64,000 nt of DNA from Ferrimonas futtsuensis DSM 18154 (GTDB lineage: Bacteria > Pseudomonadota > Gammaproteobacteria > Enterobacterales > Shewanellaceae). The notes under the pieces were generated by a model. The model saw only the letters and a program-made list of their open reading frames with translations, had not been told where the DNA came from and searched no databases. The translations under genes and the position numbers were made by a program. Position 1 is the stretch's first letter. Every line of letters starts with the position of its first letter. Shown one piece after another: positions 16,505 to 24,664 of this stretch. The DNA lies in NCBI RefSeq assembly GCF_000422645.1, contig NZ_AUGL01000014.1:62001-126000 (forward strand), given 5' to 3'.

Positions 16505-17446
16505 ATGTCACGCCCCAGCCCAACACTGTTCTCCCGCCCCCTGCACGCCCTGTTCTGGCTCACAGCCCTGGCCTGCCTGTTGCCGGTGATCAGCTCGCCC
16601 ATGGCGCTGGTGCTGGGCATCGTGGCCGCCAGTCTGGGCGCCACCCCCAAAGGGGTGAACACCGGCGCCCTGGCCAAGAAACTGCTGGCTTTCTCCATCG
16701 TCGGCCTGGGTTTCGGCATTCAGCTGGACCAGGCCATCGAGGCCACCCGGGCGGGACTGGGCATCATCGTGGTCACCATCTTCGGCACCCTGGCCCTGGG
16801 CACCCTGATGGCCCGGGCCCTGAAACTGGACCGCAAGACCGGTCATCTGATCGCCTCAGGCACCGCCATCTGCGGCGGCAGCGCCATTGCCGCGGTGGCA
16901 CCGGCCATCGACGCCGACAGCAAGCAGGTCTCTCTGGCCCTAGGGACCGTGTTCGTACTCAACTCGGTTGCCCTGTTCCTGTTTCCAGTGATTGGCCATT
17001 GGGTGGGACTGACTCAGGAGCAGTTCGGCATCTGGAGCGCCATCGCCATCCACGACACCTCCTCGGTGGTGGGGGCCGCCGGTGCTTTCGGGGACCAGGC
17101 ACTGATCACCGCCACCACCCTGAAGCTGGCACGGGCCCTGTGGATCATCCCGGTGGCCTTCCTCAGTGCGCTGGCGTTTCGCAGTCAGAGCCGCAAACTC
17201 AGCGTGCCGATGTTCATTCTCTATTACTGTGTGGCCATAGGTGTGGCTCATCTGCTGCCACAGATGGCGCCGGTGTGGGAGGGGGTATTCTGGGCCAGTA
17301 AACGGCTGCTGGTGGTCTGCCTGTTCCTGATTGGCTGTGGCATCACCGCCCGCCGACTGAGAGAGGCGGGGCCGCGGCCGCTGATGTTGGGGGTTGGCCT
17401 GTGGCTGGCCATCAGTTCGGTGTCACTCCTTTACCTTATCGCCTGA
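16505..17446 (+). CDS. yeiH: YeiH/UPF0324 family membrane protein, putative sulfate exporter family
   Basis: A 313-residue inner-membrane protein with nine or ten hydrophobic segments. It resembles YeiH of the UPF0324 family, annotated as putative sulfate exporters. Typical stretches are L-G-F-G-I-Q-L-D, S-G-T-A-I-C-G-G-S-A-I-A-A-V, and I-A-I-H-D-T-S-S-V-V-G-A-A. Transport of sulfate has not to my knowledge been firmly shown. ATG 16505 is preferred over the in-frame TTG just before it. A long inverted repeat covers its translation start region. The usual partner regulator YeiE may be the LysR gene at 9827. Confidence 0.88.
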   Translation: MSRPSPTLFSRPLHALFWLTALACLLPVISSPMALVLGIVAASLGATPKGVNTGALAKKLLAFSIVGLGFGIQLDQAIEATRAGLGIIVVTIFGTLALGTLMARALKLDRKTGHLIASGTAICGGSAIAAVAPAIDADSKQVSLALGTVFVLNSVALFLFPVIGHWVGLTQEQFGIWSAIAIHDTSSVVGAAGAFGDQALITATTLKLARALWIIPVAFLSALAFRSQSRKLSVPMFILYYCVAIGVAHLLPQMAPVWEGVFWASKRLLVVCLFLIGCGITARRLREAGPRPLMLGVGLWLAISSVSLLYLIA

Positions 17447-17575
17447 CACGCCCAGCACCACCGCCAGCACGGCAGCGAAGCCCAGCAGCTCCAGTGTCGC
17501 CCTGATCATCCCATCCGTGGTCAGGGCCACCACCACCATCAGCGGCAACAGCAACCACAATGCCCCCTGTCTCAT
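17423..17575 (-). CDS. Predicted 50-residue membrane protein, antisense to the yeiH 3' end
   Basis: An ATG at 17575 preceded by AGAGGA at seven-base spacing opens a 50-codon frame. It begins M-R-Q-G-A-L-W-L-L-L-P-L and contains two hydrophobic helices (about 5-19 and 29-43) separated by a polar T-T-D-G turn. Third codon positions are strongly G/C, as in neighbouring real genes. The last 24 bases overlap the end of yeiH on the opposite strand. No family is recognised. It could be a genuine small inner-membrane protein or a chance frame. Confidence 0.45.
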   Translation of the reverse strand: MRQGALWLLLPLMVVVALTTDGMIRATLELLGFAAVLAVVLGVSGDKVKE

Positions 17576-17682
17576 CACCTGATCCTCTGCGCTATTTCAG
17601 GGGATCATCATGGTCGCCAGGGCAGCAGCCATCAAACGCCATTTCGACTGTTATATTCCCAAAAGCTATATAAAGCTAAATA

Positions 17683-18576
17683 TTAATAACTATGTGCCGA
17701 GGCCGATCTTCGGCTTGATACCAGCCAGCCCGCCAACATGTTCAGCCCCAGAGCCAGTCCATAGACCAGGTAAAACGGGTCCCCCAGCAGCACCAGGTAG
17801 CCGGCGGCCACAAGAGGAATAAACAGGGTCAAGGTGGCCAGAAAAGACGCACTCAGGGTGCGCAGGGCAAACAGCCACATAAGATAGGAGAGGCCATTGA
17901 TCCACACCCCATTGACCACTATCGAGGGCCAGGCACCGGTGTCAGGCAGAGCAATGGAGGAGTAGCGGCACACCCCCGCCAGAGAAGCCAGGGTTGCGAC
18001 AGCAAAGTAGACCAGGGTCAGAGACACGGGTTCCAGGGTGATCCTTTTGCTCAAAACGGAGAACAGGGCAAAGCAAAAGGCCCCCAGCACCACCCAAGCC
18101 AGCAACATGGGCTGCGCCAAGGAGAGACTGGAGAGCTGACCCCGACTGAGTACCAGCACCACCGCCATCAGCCCCAGCATCACTGCCACCCCCTGCCTGC
18201 CACTGAAACTCTCCTTCAACAGCAGTGGCGCCAACAGGGCAATCATCACCGGCCAGGTGTACTGCACAATGAGCACCTCCATGCTCTCCCCCTGGCGATA
18301 CCCCAGATAGAGCAGCAGATAGTAGAGGTAGGTGCCCAGAAACCCCAGGCCGGTGGCGGTCAGCCACTCCCGTCTGTCGTAGGCGGCCAGCCAACGGATG
18401 CGCCCTGACACCAGGCCGACGACGAACAGCGCCGCAAGCGAAGTCAGGCTGGACCAGAACAGAAACTGGTGATGATCCAGGCTGGCCTGGCCGAAGCGAG
18501 CCACCACCGGAATGGCCGCCCACAACAGGATACAGGCCAGGGCACAGATAAGACCTCTGACAGCTTGGGAATTCAT
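17683..18576 (-). CDS. EamA/DMT-family permease
   Basis: A 297-residue inner-membrane protein with ten hydrophobic segments in two homologous halves, the EamA (drug/metabolite transporter) arrangement. A glycine-rich link between halves and the E-S-x-E-V-L-I-V-Q-Y-T-W-P segment at the end of the first half are typical. It probably exports a small metabolite or amino acid; the substrate is unknown. ATG 18576 was preferred to an upstream in-frame start because the first helix begins shortly after. It is divergent from a LysR gene with 107 bp between, the usual layout of a regulator and its target exporter. Confidence 0.85.
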   Translation of the reverse strand: MNSQAVRGLICALACILLWAAIPVVARFGQASLDHHQFLFWSSLTSLAALFVVGLVSGRIRWLAAYDRREWLTATGLGFLGTYLYYLLLYLGYRQGESMEVLIVQYTWPVMIALLAPLLLKESFSGRQGVAVMLGLMAVVLVLSRGQLSSLSLAQPMLLAWVVLGAFCFALFSVLSKRITLEPVSLTLVYFAVATLASLAGVCRYSSIALPDTGAWPSIVVNGVWINGLSYLMWLFALRTLSASFLATLTLFIPLVAAGYLVLLGDPFYLVYGLALGLNMLAGWLVSSRRSASAHSY

Positions 18577-18622
18577 AAAACGGTCCGAAATAATCCACAC
18601 AGATGGCCATTGTCTGCGCCAT

Positions 18623-18643
18623 CATCATTCTTGTAAAATGATG
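18623..18643. promoter_or_regulatory. Candidate LysR operator between the EamA permease and its divergent regulator
   Basis: CATCATT-N7-AATGATG is a perfect 7-bp inverted repeat containing the T-N11-A core typical of LysR sites, and GCGC occurs on both outer flanks. It lies in the 107-bp divergent promoter region. Confidence 0.5.
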
Positions 18644-18683
18644 GATTGCGCATTCAGATATCATTCTTTGAGAACTGAAATCT

Positions 18684-19565
18684 ATGGACTTCAAACAACT
18701 CAGAACCTTCAGCGCCGCCGCCAGGCTGGGCAGCTTCAGCGAGGCAGCTCATCAGTTGGGCTATGTGCAGTCCGCGATCACCAACCAGATCAGGACATTG
18801 GAATCCCAGCTCGGCACCCAGCTGTTTTCCCGAAACGGCCGTGGAGTGGAGCTCACACCGGCGGGGGCCACTTTGCTAGAGTATGCGGATCGTCTGTTTA
18901 CGCTTCGCCAGGAAGCTCAGGACGCCGTGAAACAGGGCAGCCAACTGTCCGGTGAGGTCACCCTGGCGGGTTATGAAACCCTGCTCACCTACAGGATGCC
19001 CGCCGTTCTGGACCGCTTCCTGCGTGATCACCCTCAGATCCGGCTTAATGTCCAGCCTCTAAGCGTCAAGCTGCTGAAAACACAAGTGCTCAGTGGTCAG
19101 GTAGACATCGCCCTGCTTCTGGAGGAGTCGTTCGAGCTGAAGGGGCTGACCAGCCGTCATCTGGGCGAGGAGGAGGTGGTGGTGATCGCCGCCCCCAACC
19201 ACCCTCTGGCCAGTCAAGTCAGGGTGACTGCCGCCGATTTGGCCGGGGAAAACCTGCTGCTGACCGAACCCGGATGCAGCTATCGCAACCGCTTCGAGCG
19301 GGCATTGATTCGTGCCGGTGCCTACAACGGCAACCGCATGGAGTTCACCAGCATCGAAGCGATCAAGTCCTGTGCCCGGCTGGGCACCGGCATCGGCGCC
19401 ATCAGCCGCATCTCCGTTGAGGGAGAGCTCAGCCGGGGCGAACTGGTGGCCCTCGACTGGGAGGGGGAATCGCTGAACTCCGGCTTCTACGTTGGCTGGA
19501 ATGAACGCCGACGCCTGACACCCGCCGCAGAGCTGCTTCTTGAGTACCTGAAACCGCAGCGCTGA
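18684..19565 (+). CDS. LysR-family transcriptional regulator
   Basis: A 293-residue LysR protein with an N-terminal winged helix (L-R-T-F-S-A-A-A-R-L-G-S-F-S-E-A-A) and a C-terminal effector-binding domain (about 90-290). It probably controls the divergent EamA permease through the inverted repeat at 18623-18643. The inducer is unknown. A hairpin terminator follows, and that hairpin overlaps the likely promoter of ppaC. Confidence 0.88.
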   Translation: MDFKQLRTFSAAARLGSFSEAAHQLGYVQSAITNQIRTLESQLGTQLFSRNGRGVELTPAGATLLEYADRLFTLRQEAQDAVKQGSQLSGEVTLAGYETLLTYRMPAVLDRFLRDHPQIRLNVQPLSVKLLKTQVLSGQVDIALLLEESFELKGLTSRHLGEEEVVVIAAPNHPLASQVRVTAADLAGENLLLTEPGCSYRNRFERALIRAGAYNGNRMEFTSIEAIKSCARLGTGIGAISRISVEGELSRGELVALDWEGESLNSGFYVGWNERRRLTPAAELLLEYLKPQR

Positions 19566-19588
19566 CCTCTACTGGCCTATAGATTTCG

Positions 19589-19622
19589 CCGCCGGGCTTT
19601 ACACGCCTGGCGGGGATTTTTA
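19589..19622 (+). terminator. Terminator of the LysR gene
   Basis: CCGCCGGGC pairs with GCCTGGCGG (one G-U) around a 7-nt loop and is followed by GGATTTTTAT. Confidence 0.8.
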
Positions 19623-19626
19623 TAGT
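19598..19626 (+). promoter_or_regulatory. Probable ppaC promoter inside the preceding terminator
   Basis: TTTACA (19598-19603) and TATAGT (19621-19626) are each one base from consensus and separated by exactly 17 bp. The -35 box lies in the terminator loop and the -10 box partly in its T-run. The ppaC start is about 60 bp downstream. Confidence 0.6.
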
Positions 19627-19688
19627 AGCCGCCTCTCTATCCGGAACAGGCCCGCTGTGGGGCCGCAGTAGTGAAAAGGATCCCCCAA

Positions 19689-20594
19689 ATGATCAACGTA
19701 TTTGGCCACAAGAGCCCCGACAGCGATTGCGTCAGCTCTGCCGTGATTGCCGCCCACTGGCTGACCGCTCGTGGCAAAGACGCCACCCCCTTCCGCCTGG
19801 GTGAAGTAAGCCGTGAGACTCAGTTCATCTTCGATTTCGCCGGCGCCGAGCTGCCGCCACTGCTGGAGAAACCCCTGAAAGGGGAGCAGGTCTATCTGGT
19901 GGACTTCAGCGAAGCCGAGCAGGCCCCCGACGACATCAACGACGCCGACCTGGTGGGCATCGTCGATCACCACCGTCTGGGCACCCTGACCAGCGCCGCC
20001 CCCCTGGAAGCCTGGCTGATGCCCCTGGGCTCCTCCGCCTCTGTGCTGTTCGAGCTGTTCGCCATCCACCAGGTGGCGATCACTCAGCCCATCGCCCGTC
20101 TGATGCTGGGTGCCCTGCTGAGCGACACCGTGGGCCTGAAGTCCCCCACCACCACCGAGCGTGACGCCGAGATCGTCGAGCTGCTGGCCCCTCTGGCCGA
20201 TGTGCAGGTGGAAGCCTTCCTGGCCGACCTGCTGGCAGCCAAGACCAACGTCGAAGGCCTGTCCACCGAAGCGCTGCTGGACAAGGACGTGAAGAACTAC
20301 GAGATCGCCGGCAAGTCCACCACCCTGGGTCAGCTGGAGCTGGCCGACTACGGTCAGGTGGAGCACGCCCTCGAAGAGATGCAGGCGGTGATGAACCAGC
20401 GTGTGGCCGACAAGGGCCTGGATCTGGCGGCACTGATGCTGACCAACATCCGCTCCGAGGAGACCCGTCTGCTGGTCGCCGGCCCTCTGGCCGACACCCT
20501 CAAGGCTGCCAACGGCGACAGCCTGACCTTCGCCGGCTTCCTGAGCCGCAAGAAGCAGATGCTGCCCTGGGTGACCCAGGTACTGGCCGGCTAA
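19689..20594 (+). CDS. ppaC: Manganese-dependent inorganic pyrophosphatase, family II
   Basis: A 301-residue DHH-family cytoplasmic enzyme that hydrolyses pyrophosphate to phosphate, driving biosynthetic reactions forward. Metal ligands are visible: H7, D11 and D13 in G-H-K-S-P-D-S-D, D72, and D93-H94-H95. D146 follows in L-L-S-D-T. The C-terminal S-R-K-K-Q substrate motif is present, and the length matches PpaC. ATG 19689 has AGGA eight bases upstream. The gene shows strong codon bias, suggesting high expression, and ends in a strong terminator. Confidence 0.93.
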   Translation: MINVFGHKSPDSDCVSSAVIAAHWLTARGKDATPFRLGEVSRETQFIFDFAGAELPPLLEKPLKGEQVYLVDFSEAEQAPDDINDADLVGIVDHHRLGTLTSAAPLEAWLMPLGSSASVLFELFAIHQVAITQPIARLMLGALLSDTVGLKSPTTTERDAEIVELLAPLADVQVEAFLADLLAAKTNVEGLSTEALLDKDVKNYEIAGKSTTLGQLELADYGQVEHALEEMQAVMNQRVADKGLDLAALMLTNIRSEETRLLVAGPLADTLKAANGDSLTFAGFLSRKKQMLPWVTQVLAG

Positions 20595-20609
20595 GCCGAC
20601 CCAAAGACC

Positions 20610-20637
20610 AAAAACCGGCCATCTGGCCGGTTTTTTT
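20610..20637 (+). terminator. Terminator of ppaC
   Basis: AAAAACCGGCC pairs with GGCCGGTTTTTTT around ATCT. Confidence 0.93.
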
Positions 20638-20663
20638 GTGCCTGAGCCTCAGGTAATGGAGGG

Positions 20664-21524
20664 CTAACCTCCTTTGATGGTGAAGGTCTTATAGCTGTAG
20701 TTGCCATCAGGCAGCTTGGTGGCCAGGCCATACTCGCCGTTGGTCAGCAGGCTATAGGCCGCAGGGTCCCCCAGTTGCACCTTGTCAGGGGTGTTGAGTG
20801 TCCACTCCTGCTGGATCTCCTGCAGCCGTCCCTCATAAGCCTGAGCCCCCAGCAGTGAGGTAAGGGCCCAGTAAGTGTACTCGGTCACCATGCAGCTGTA
20901 GTCACAGGTGCTGTCGTCATAGGTGTACCAGGCCCCTTCCGGGTATTTGGCCGGAATGGCGGTAAAGCGGCCTCCCCTGGCCTGATCCATGGCGTCGGCA
21001 ATCTGACTCTCCGGCACCTCTCCAAAGATCTTGGGGTACACCTGAGAATAACCGCCGTGAGTGATCAGGTGCAGCACCTCCTCCAGGGTTGCGTCGAAAG
21101 CGCCGGGCTTGGAGCCTCCGGGATGCACCTCTGCACCATAAAGATCCTGAATCGTCCCCTGGCCATCCAGCTTGTCCCCCAAGGCCTGCATGTCGGACTC
21201 CTTCGGCACCATCACCAGAGTCGCCTTGCTGGCCACAAGTTTGTCCACCACCGCTTCGTTATCCACAAGGCCGTTTTCGTCGTTGTCCAGGTACTGAGCC
21301 ATCACCTGGGCGGCATGCAACATCTTGGTGCGATCGATATTGGCGGTAGCCCGAATGGTTACCCCAAACACATCGATGGAGAGAGGAAGCGCTTTCTCCA
21401 GAGCAGACTCACCTGTGGTCGGCGGCGTGGTGCCGGTGTTACTGCTGCTGTTGCTATTACTGCTGCCATTGCAGCCTGCCAGGACCAGAGCGGTGGCCAG
21501 GGCCAGTAGGGTCGGTTGCTTCAC
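20664..21524 (-). CDS. Uncharacterised lipoprotein
   Basis: A 286-residue predicted lipoprotein: a signal peptide with lipobox L-A-G-C (cysteine 18) and a Ser/Asn/Gly-rich linker to about residue 40. A globular domain follows. It contains an acidic D-N-D-E-N-G segment that could bind calcium, an E-E-V-L-H-L-I-T-H-G-G-Y stretch reminiscent of a metal site, and a C-D-Y-S-C cysteine pair. I do not recognise the family. The start is GTG 21524 with AAGGA seven bases upstream. It converges with ppaC and is divergent from metY. Confidence 0.75.
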   Translation of the reverse strand: MKQPTLLALATALVLAGCNGSSNSNSSSNTGTTPPTTGESALEKALPLSIDVFGVTIRATANIDRTKMLHAAQVMAQYLDNDENGLVDNEAVVDKLVASKATLVMVPKESDMQALGDKLDGQGTIQDLYGAEVHPGGSKPGAFDATLEEVLHLITHGGYSQVYPKIFGEVPESQIADAMDQARGGRFTAIPAKYPEGAWYTYDDSTCDYSCMVTEYTYWALTSLLGAQAYEGRLQEIQQEWTLNTPDKVQLGDPAAYSLLTNGEYGLATKLPDGNYSYKTFTIKGG

Positions 21525-21658
21525 AGGGGATCCTTAGTGTCTTAGGTTGGGTCAACCTGAGACTAACCCGCGAGCAGAGGTCAATGGGGTAAGGGGGCGC
21601 AACCTGGAGTAAGCGGCTGTAAGAACGAAAGAATGGTTCTGATTCACCATAAGCAGAT

Positions 21659-21689
21659 TAAATAGTTATTTAACCAAAGCGACTATTTA
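21659..21689. promoter_or_regulatory. Inverted repeat upstream of metY
   Basis: TAAATAGT-N15-ACTATTTA is a perfect 8-bp inverted repeat, with AGA and TCT on the outer flanks, 60-90 bp before the metY start. It does not match the MetJ box that I know. It may be an operator or an RNA leader hairpin. Confidence 0.4.
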
Positions 21690-21748
21690 TCTGCACCAAG
21701 TTGGTGATAAAGTAATCTGTTCATCCCGAGAAAATAGGAAGTAGAAGT

Positions 21749-23023
21749 ATGAAGCTGGAGTCCCTTGCACTGCACCACGGCTACGAGTCGGAGGCCACCA
21801 CTAAGGCGGCAGCGGTCCCCATCTACCAGACCACCTCCTACACCTTCGACGATACCCAGCACGGGGCCGATCTGTTCGATCTCAAGGTGGCGGGCAATAT
21901 CTACACCCGCATCATGAACCCCACCACCGACGTATTGGAGAAGCGGGTTGCCGCCATGGAGGGGGGCATCGGCGCCCTGGCCCTGGCCTCGGGCATGGCC
22001 GCCATCACCTACGCCATTCAGACCCTGTGTGAAGTGGGTTCCAACATCGTCAGCACCAGCCAGCTCTATGGCGGCACCTACAATCTGTTCGCCCATACCC
22101 TGCCCAAGCAGGGCATCGAGGTGCGCATGGTGGATGCCAATGATTTCGACGGTTTCGATGCCGCCATCGACGCCAACACCAAGGCGATCTTCTGTGAGTC
22201 CATCGGCAACCCGGCGGGTAATGTGGTGAACCTGCGCGCCCTGGCGGACATCGCCGACAAGCATGGGGTGCCACTGATTGTGGACAACACCGTGGCCACC
22301 CCCTTCCTGTGTCGCCCCTTCGAGCATGGCGCCCACATCGTCATTCACTCGCTGACCAAATACATCGGCGGTCACGGCACCGCGGTGGGAGGCATCGTGG
22401 TCGACTCAGGCAAGTTTGACTGGGTGGCCAACAAGGAGCGATTCCCCATTCTCAACGAGCCCGACCCCTCCTACCACGGGGTGGTCTACACCGAGGCACT
22501 TGGCGAAGCTGCCTTTATCGGCCGCTGCCGGGTGGTGCCCCTGCGCAACACCGGCGCCGCCATCTCTCCCCACAACGCCTTCCTGATTCTGCAGGGACTG
22601 GAAACCCTGGGGCTAAGGATGGAGCGCCACTGTTACAACGCCAAGAAGCTGGCGGCCTATCTGTCCGATCACTTCAAGGTGAAGTGGGTCAACTACGCCG
22701 CCCTGCCAGCCAGCCCCCATTTCGACAACTGCCAGCGCTTCTGTGGTGGTCAGGCCTCGGGAATCCTCAGCTTCGGCATCCGCGGTGGCCGCGAGGCCGG
22801 CGCCCAGTTTATCGATGCCCTACAGATGGTACTGAGACTGGTGAACATCGGTGACGCCAAATCTCTGGCCTGTCATCCTGCCACCACCACCCACAGACAG
22901 CTCAACGAAGAGGAGTTGGCCAAGGCCGGGGTGAGTGAGGATCTGGTGCGGCTGTCGGTGGGCATCGAGAACATCGACGACATCATCGCCGATATCTCTC
23001 AGGCACTGGAGAAGGTGGAGTAA
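21749..23023 (+). CDS. metY: O-acetylhomoserine sulfhydrylase
   Basis: A 424-residue PLP enzyme of the Cys/Met metabolism family. It makes homocysteine from O-acetylhomoserine and sulfide, giving direct sulfhydrylation for methionine synthesis. The PLP lysine is K204 in H-S-L-T-K-Y-I-G-G-H-G. The N-terminal Y-T-R-I-M-N-P-T motif and a long insertion around 225-260 distinguish MetY from MetB/MetC. AGGAAG precedes the ATG. Use of free sulfide fits an organism that also makes sulfide by Psr respiration, though that link is inferred. Confidence 0.92.
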   Translation: MKLESLALHHGYESEATTKAAAVPIYQTTSYTFDDTQHGADLFDLKVAGNIYTRIMNPTTDVLEKRVAAMEGGIGALALASGMAAITYAIQTLCEVGSNIVSTSQLYGGTYNLFAHTLPKQGIEVRMVDANDFDGFDAAIDANTKAIFCESIGNPAGNVVNLRALADIADKHGVPLIVDNTVATPFLCRPFEHGAHIVIHSLTKYIGGHGTAVGGIVVDSGKFDWVANKERFPILNEPDPSYHGVVYTEALGEAAFIGRCRVVPLRNTGAAISPHNAFLILQGLETLGLRMERHCYNAKKLAAYLSDHFKVKWVNYAALPASPHFDNCQRFCGGQASGILSFGIRGGREAGAQFIDALQMVLRLVNIGDAKSLACHPATTTHRQLNEEELAKAGVSEDLVRLSVGIENIDDIIADISQALEKVE

Positions 23024-23064
23024 CACCGGCGCCACTGGCCGCTATTGAGAGTCGCGACAACAAC

Positions 23065-23087
23065 AAAGGGGCCATACGGCCCCTTTT
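23065..23087. terminator. Shared terminator of metY and the convergent small gene
   Basis: AAAGGGGCC pairs with GGCCCCTTTT around ATAC, working in both directions. The T-run overlaps the stop codon of the minus-strand gene. Confidence 0.8.
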
Positions 23088-23301
23088 AGCTTCTGCGTCT
23101 CACCCTGGGATGGCGCTCGCTGGCCAGTTCATGGAAGAGATCATCCAGGTAACCACACAGCTCTGACTCCTCCATGTCCGGTGGAAACACCACCTCATGC
23201 ACCCGACTGAGGTGACCTGTGTCAGATTCGCGAAACAGCTGCCACTCCGACCCTATGCGCATCACCACCATAGGGGTACCAAACAGATTGATCTTAACCA
23301 T
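23086..23301 (-). CDS. Small conserved hypothetical protein, DUF7661-like
   Basis: A 71-residue soluble protein with pattern N-L-F-G-x-P-M-V-V-x-R, W-Q-L-F-R, then an acidic L-x-x-Y-L-D-D-L-F-H-E-L-A helix. It recalls the DUF7661 group of short bacterial proteins, but that is a weak recognition. ATG 23301 is preceded by GGGAGGGA. It is monocistronic, sharing a terminator with metY. No function is known. Confidence 0.6.
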   Translation of the reverse strand: MVKINLFGTPMVVMRIGSEWQLFRESDTGHLSRVHEVVFPPDMEESELCGYLDDLFHELASERHPRVRRRS

Positions 23302-23412
23302 TCTTCCCTCCCCTATACCCAATGCAATGAAGAGATGACCAGTTCAGTTGAATGACCAGAGGATTAATGCACTTGGTATAAAGTCAGAATGGCTGAACGC
23401 CGCTCAAAAGAA

Positions 23413-23432
23413 AAGGGGCCATCCGGCCCCTT
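23413..23432 (-). terminator. Terminator of the Tsx-like gene
   Basis: AAGGGGCC pairs with GGCCCCTT around a 4-nt loop; on the minus strand CTTTTC follows, 20 bp after the stop. Confidence 0.75.
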
Positions 23433-23452
23433 CTGCTTATCGTGCTGTGCCC

Positions 23453-24196
23453 TTACAGGTGGTACTTCACGATAAAGGAGTAGGTGCTCTGATCGATGCC
23501 CTTCACGCCATACTTGTTCTGCCAGTAATCGTACTCGATACCGATGAACAGGCTGTTGGCCTTGGACTCACCAAACAGGGAACGACCCAGGTCATACTTG
23601 ATCTGGGGATTGATGTGCAGGTTTTCTTCGTAGGCGGCGTTGTCGGAGGCGAACACCCAGTCGATGTAACCATCAACCACCAGGGCGGCATTGCCTACGG
23701 GGATATCGAAGCGGTACACAGGAGTCAGCTGCCAACCTTCACTCAGGTTGTTGCCGCTCTGAGGGTCACGCTTGTAGGTGTTCACCTGCAGGTAGGTGAA
23801 GCCGGGTACCTTAAGGTCCACACCCACACCGTAAAGCAGGGCTTCTACGGGGCCGCGACCAAACTCCTGGGTCAGCGCCAGGGAAAGATCGGTAACAGGA
23901 CCGGCCGCCAGCTCTTTGCCAAAGATCTTGCCAAAGCTGAAACGGGGGGAGATCTCGCCATAGGTAGCGGACTCGTCGGTCCCATTGAAGTCGATCATGT
24001 CGTAGAAGGCGAACCAGTCGCCGTAGCTGAAGCCACCGGCAGTTTCCAGGGTGACCGTGGTCTGGCGGTGGGAAGGAGCCAGGTCATAGTCTTCGCCGTG
24101 AAGCAGAGTGGCACTGGCGTCCCACCACTGGATTGGGCTTTGGGCAAGGGCAGGCATGGACGCAAGCAGGGCCAGCGCCAGGGTAGTCTTTCTCAT
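23453..24196 (-). CDS. Tsx/OmpK-like outer-membrane channel
   Basis: A 247-residue outer-membrane protein with a cleavable signal peptide (cut after A-L-A near 18). It is made of alternating amphipathic strands of a 12-stranded Tsx-type barrel. Typical segments are W-W-D-A-S-A near the mature start, G-D-W-F-A-F-Y-D-M-I-D, G-E-I-S-P-R-F-S, and a final S-T-Y-S-F-I-V-K-Y-H-L strand. Tsx proteins admit nucleosides, and the related Vibrio OmpK is a phage receptor. AAGGTAA lies before the ATG. A short inverted repeat, CTTTCC-ATA-GGAAAG, at 24278-24292 might be a regulatory site. Confidence 0.85.
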   Translation of the reverse strand: MRKTTLALALLASMPALAQSPIQWWDASATLLHGEDYDLAPSHRQTTVTLETAGGFSYGDWFAFYDMIDFNGTDESATYGEISPRFSFGKIFGKELAAGPVTDLSLALTQEFGRGPVEALLYGVGVDLKVPGFTYLQVNTYKRDPQSGNNLSEGWQLTPVYRFDIPVGNAALVVDGYIDWVFASDNAAYEENLHINPQIKYDLGRSLFGESKANSLFIGIEYDYWQNKYGVKGIDQSTYSFIVKYHL

Positions 24197-24387
24197 TGTA
24201 GGGTTACCTTAATACAACAGGCAGGGTGGGCCCCGCCGTTTTCTTTATAATTAGGGATTTCCAATGAAAAGAGAGACCTTTCCATAGGAAAGCCCGGGCA
24301 ATATAGAGAACAACACCCAACAATTCAAAAACTTTGGTAACCAGCGCTTAATATATAAACACCGGCTCAAGAAAGGGGCAATTTTGT

Positions 24388-24407
24388 GGCCTGGATCCCA
24401 CCAGGCC
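24388..24407 (-). terminator. Hairpin after the small gene at 24416
   Basis: GGCCTGG pairs with CCAGGCC around a 6-nt loop, just past the stop codon. There is no clear T-run on the minus strand. Confidence 0.35.
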
Positions 24408-24415
24408 AGCGGGGA

Positions 24416-24664
24416 TCAGGCAGTGGTGTCCAGCAGGGTGCCGAGCATCTCATCGCTGTGCCGCAGTAGGGTAGCACCCGCTGCGCCATAGAGCGGTGCC
24501 TGAGTGGCAGACAGCAGGGCACTCTCCGCCGATGGCTTAGCGACACTTTGCTGAGGATTGGCTCCCTCCGCCTGAACTGAGGCGATGGTGTGAGCGTCCC
24601 TATCCAGTTGGGCCTGACTCTGTTGAATCAACTGACTGGCACTGTGTATGGCTGACATGGACAT
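24416..24664 (-). CDS. Hypothetical small protein
   Basis: An 82-residue protein, alanine-, serine- and glutamine-rich, with an N-terminal helix (M-S-A-I-H-S-A-S-Q-L-I-Q-Q-S-Q-A-Q-L-D) and no signal peptide or cysteine. The beginning and end look helical with a disordered middle, a pattern seen in flagellar or secretion-associated small proteins, but I recognise no family. ATG 24664 was chosen because GGGAG lies seven bases before it; a longer in-frame start has no such site. Confidence 0.55.
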   Translation of the reverse strand: MSMSAIHSASQLIQQSQAQLDRDAHTIASVQAEGANPQQSVAKPSAESALLSATQAPLYGAAGATLLRHSDEMLGTLLDTTA

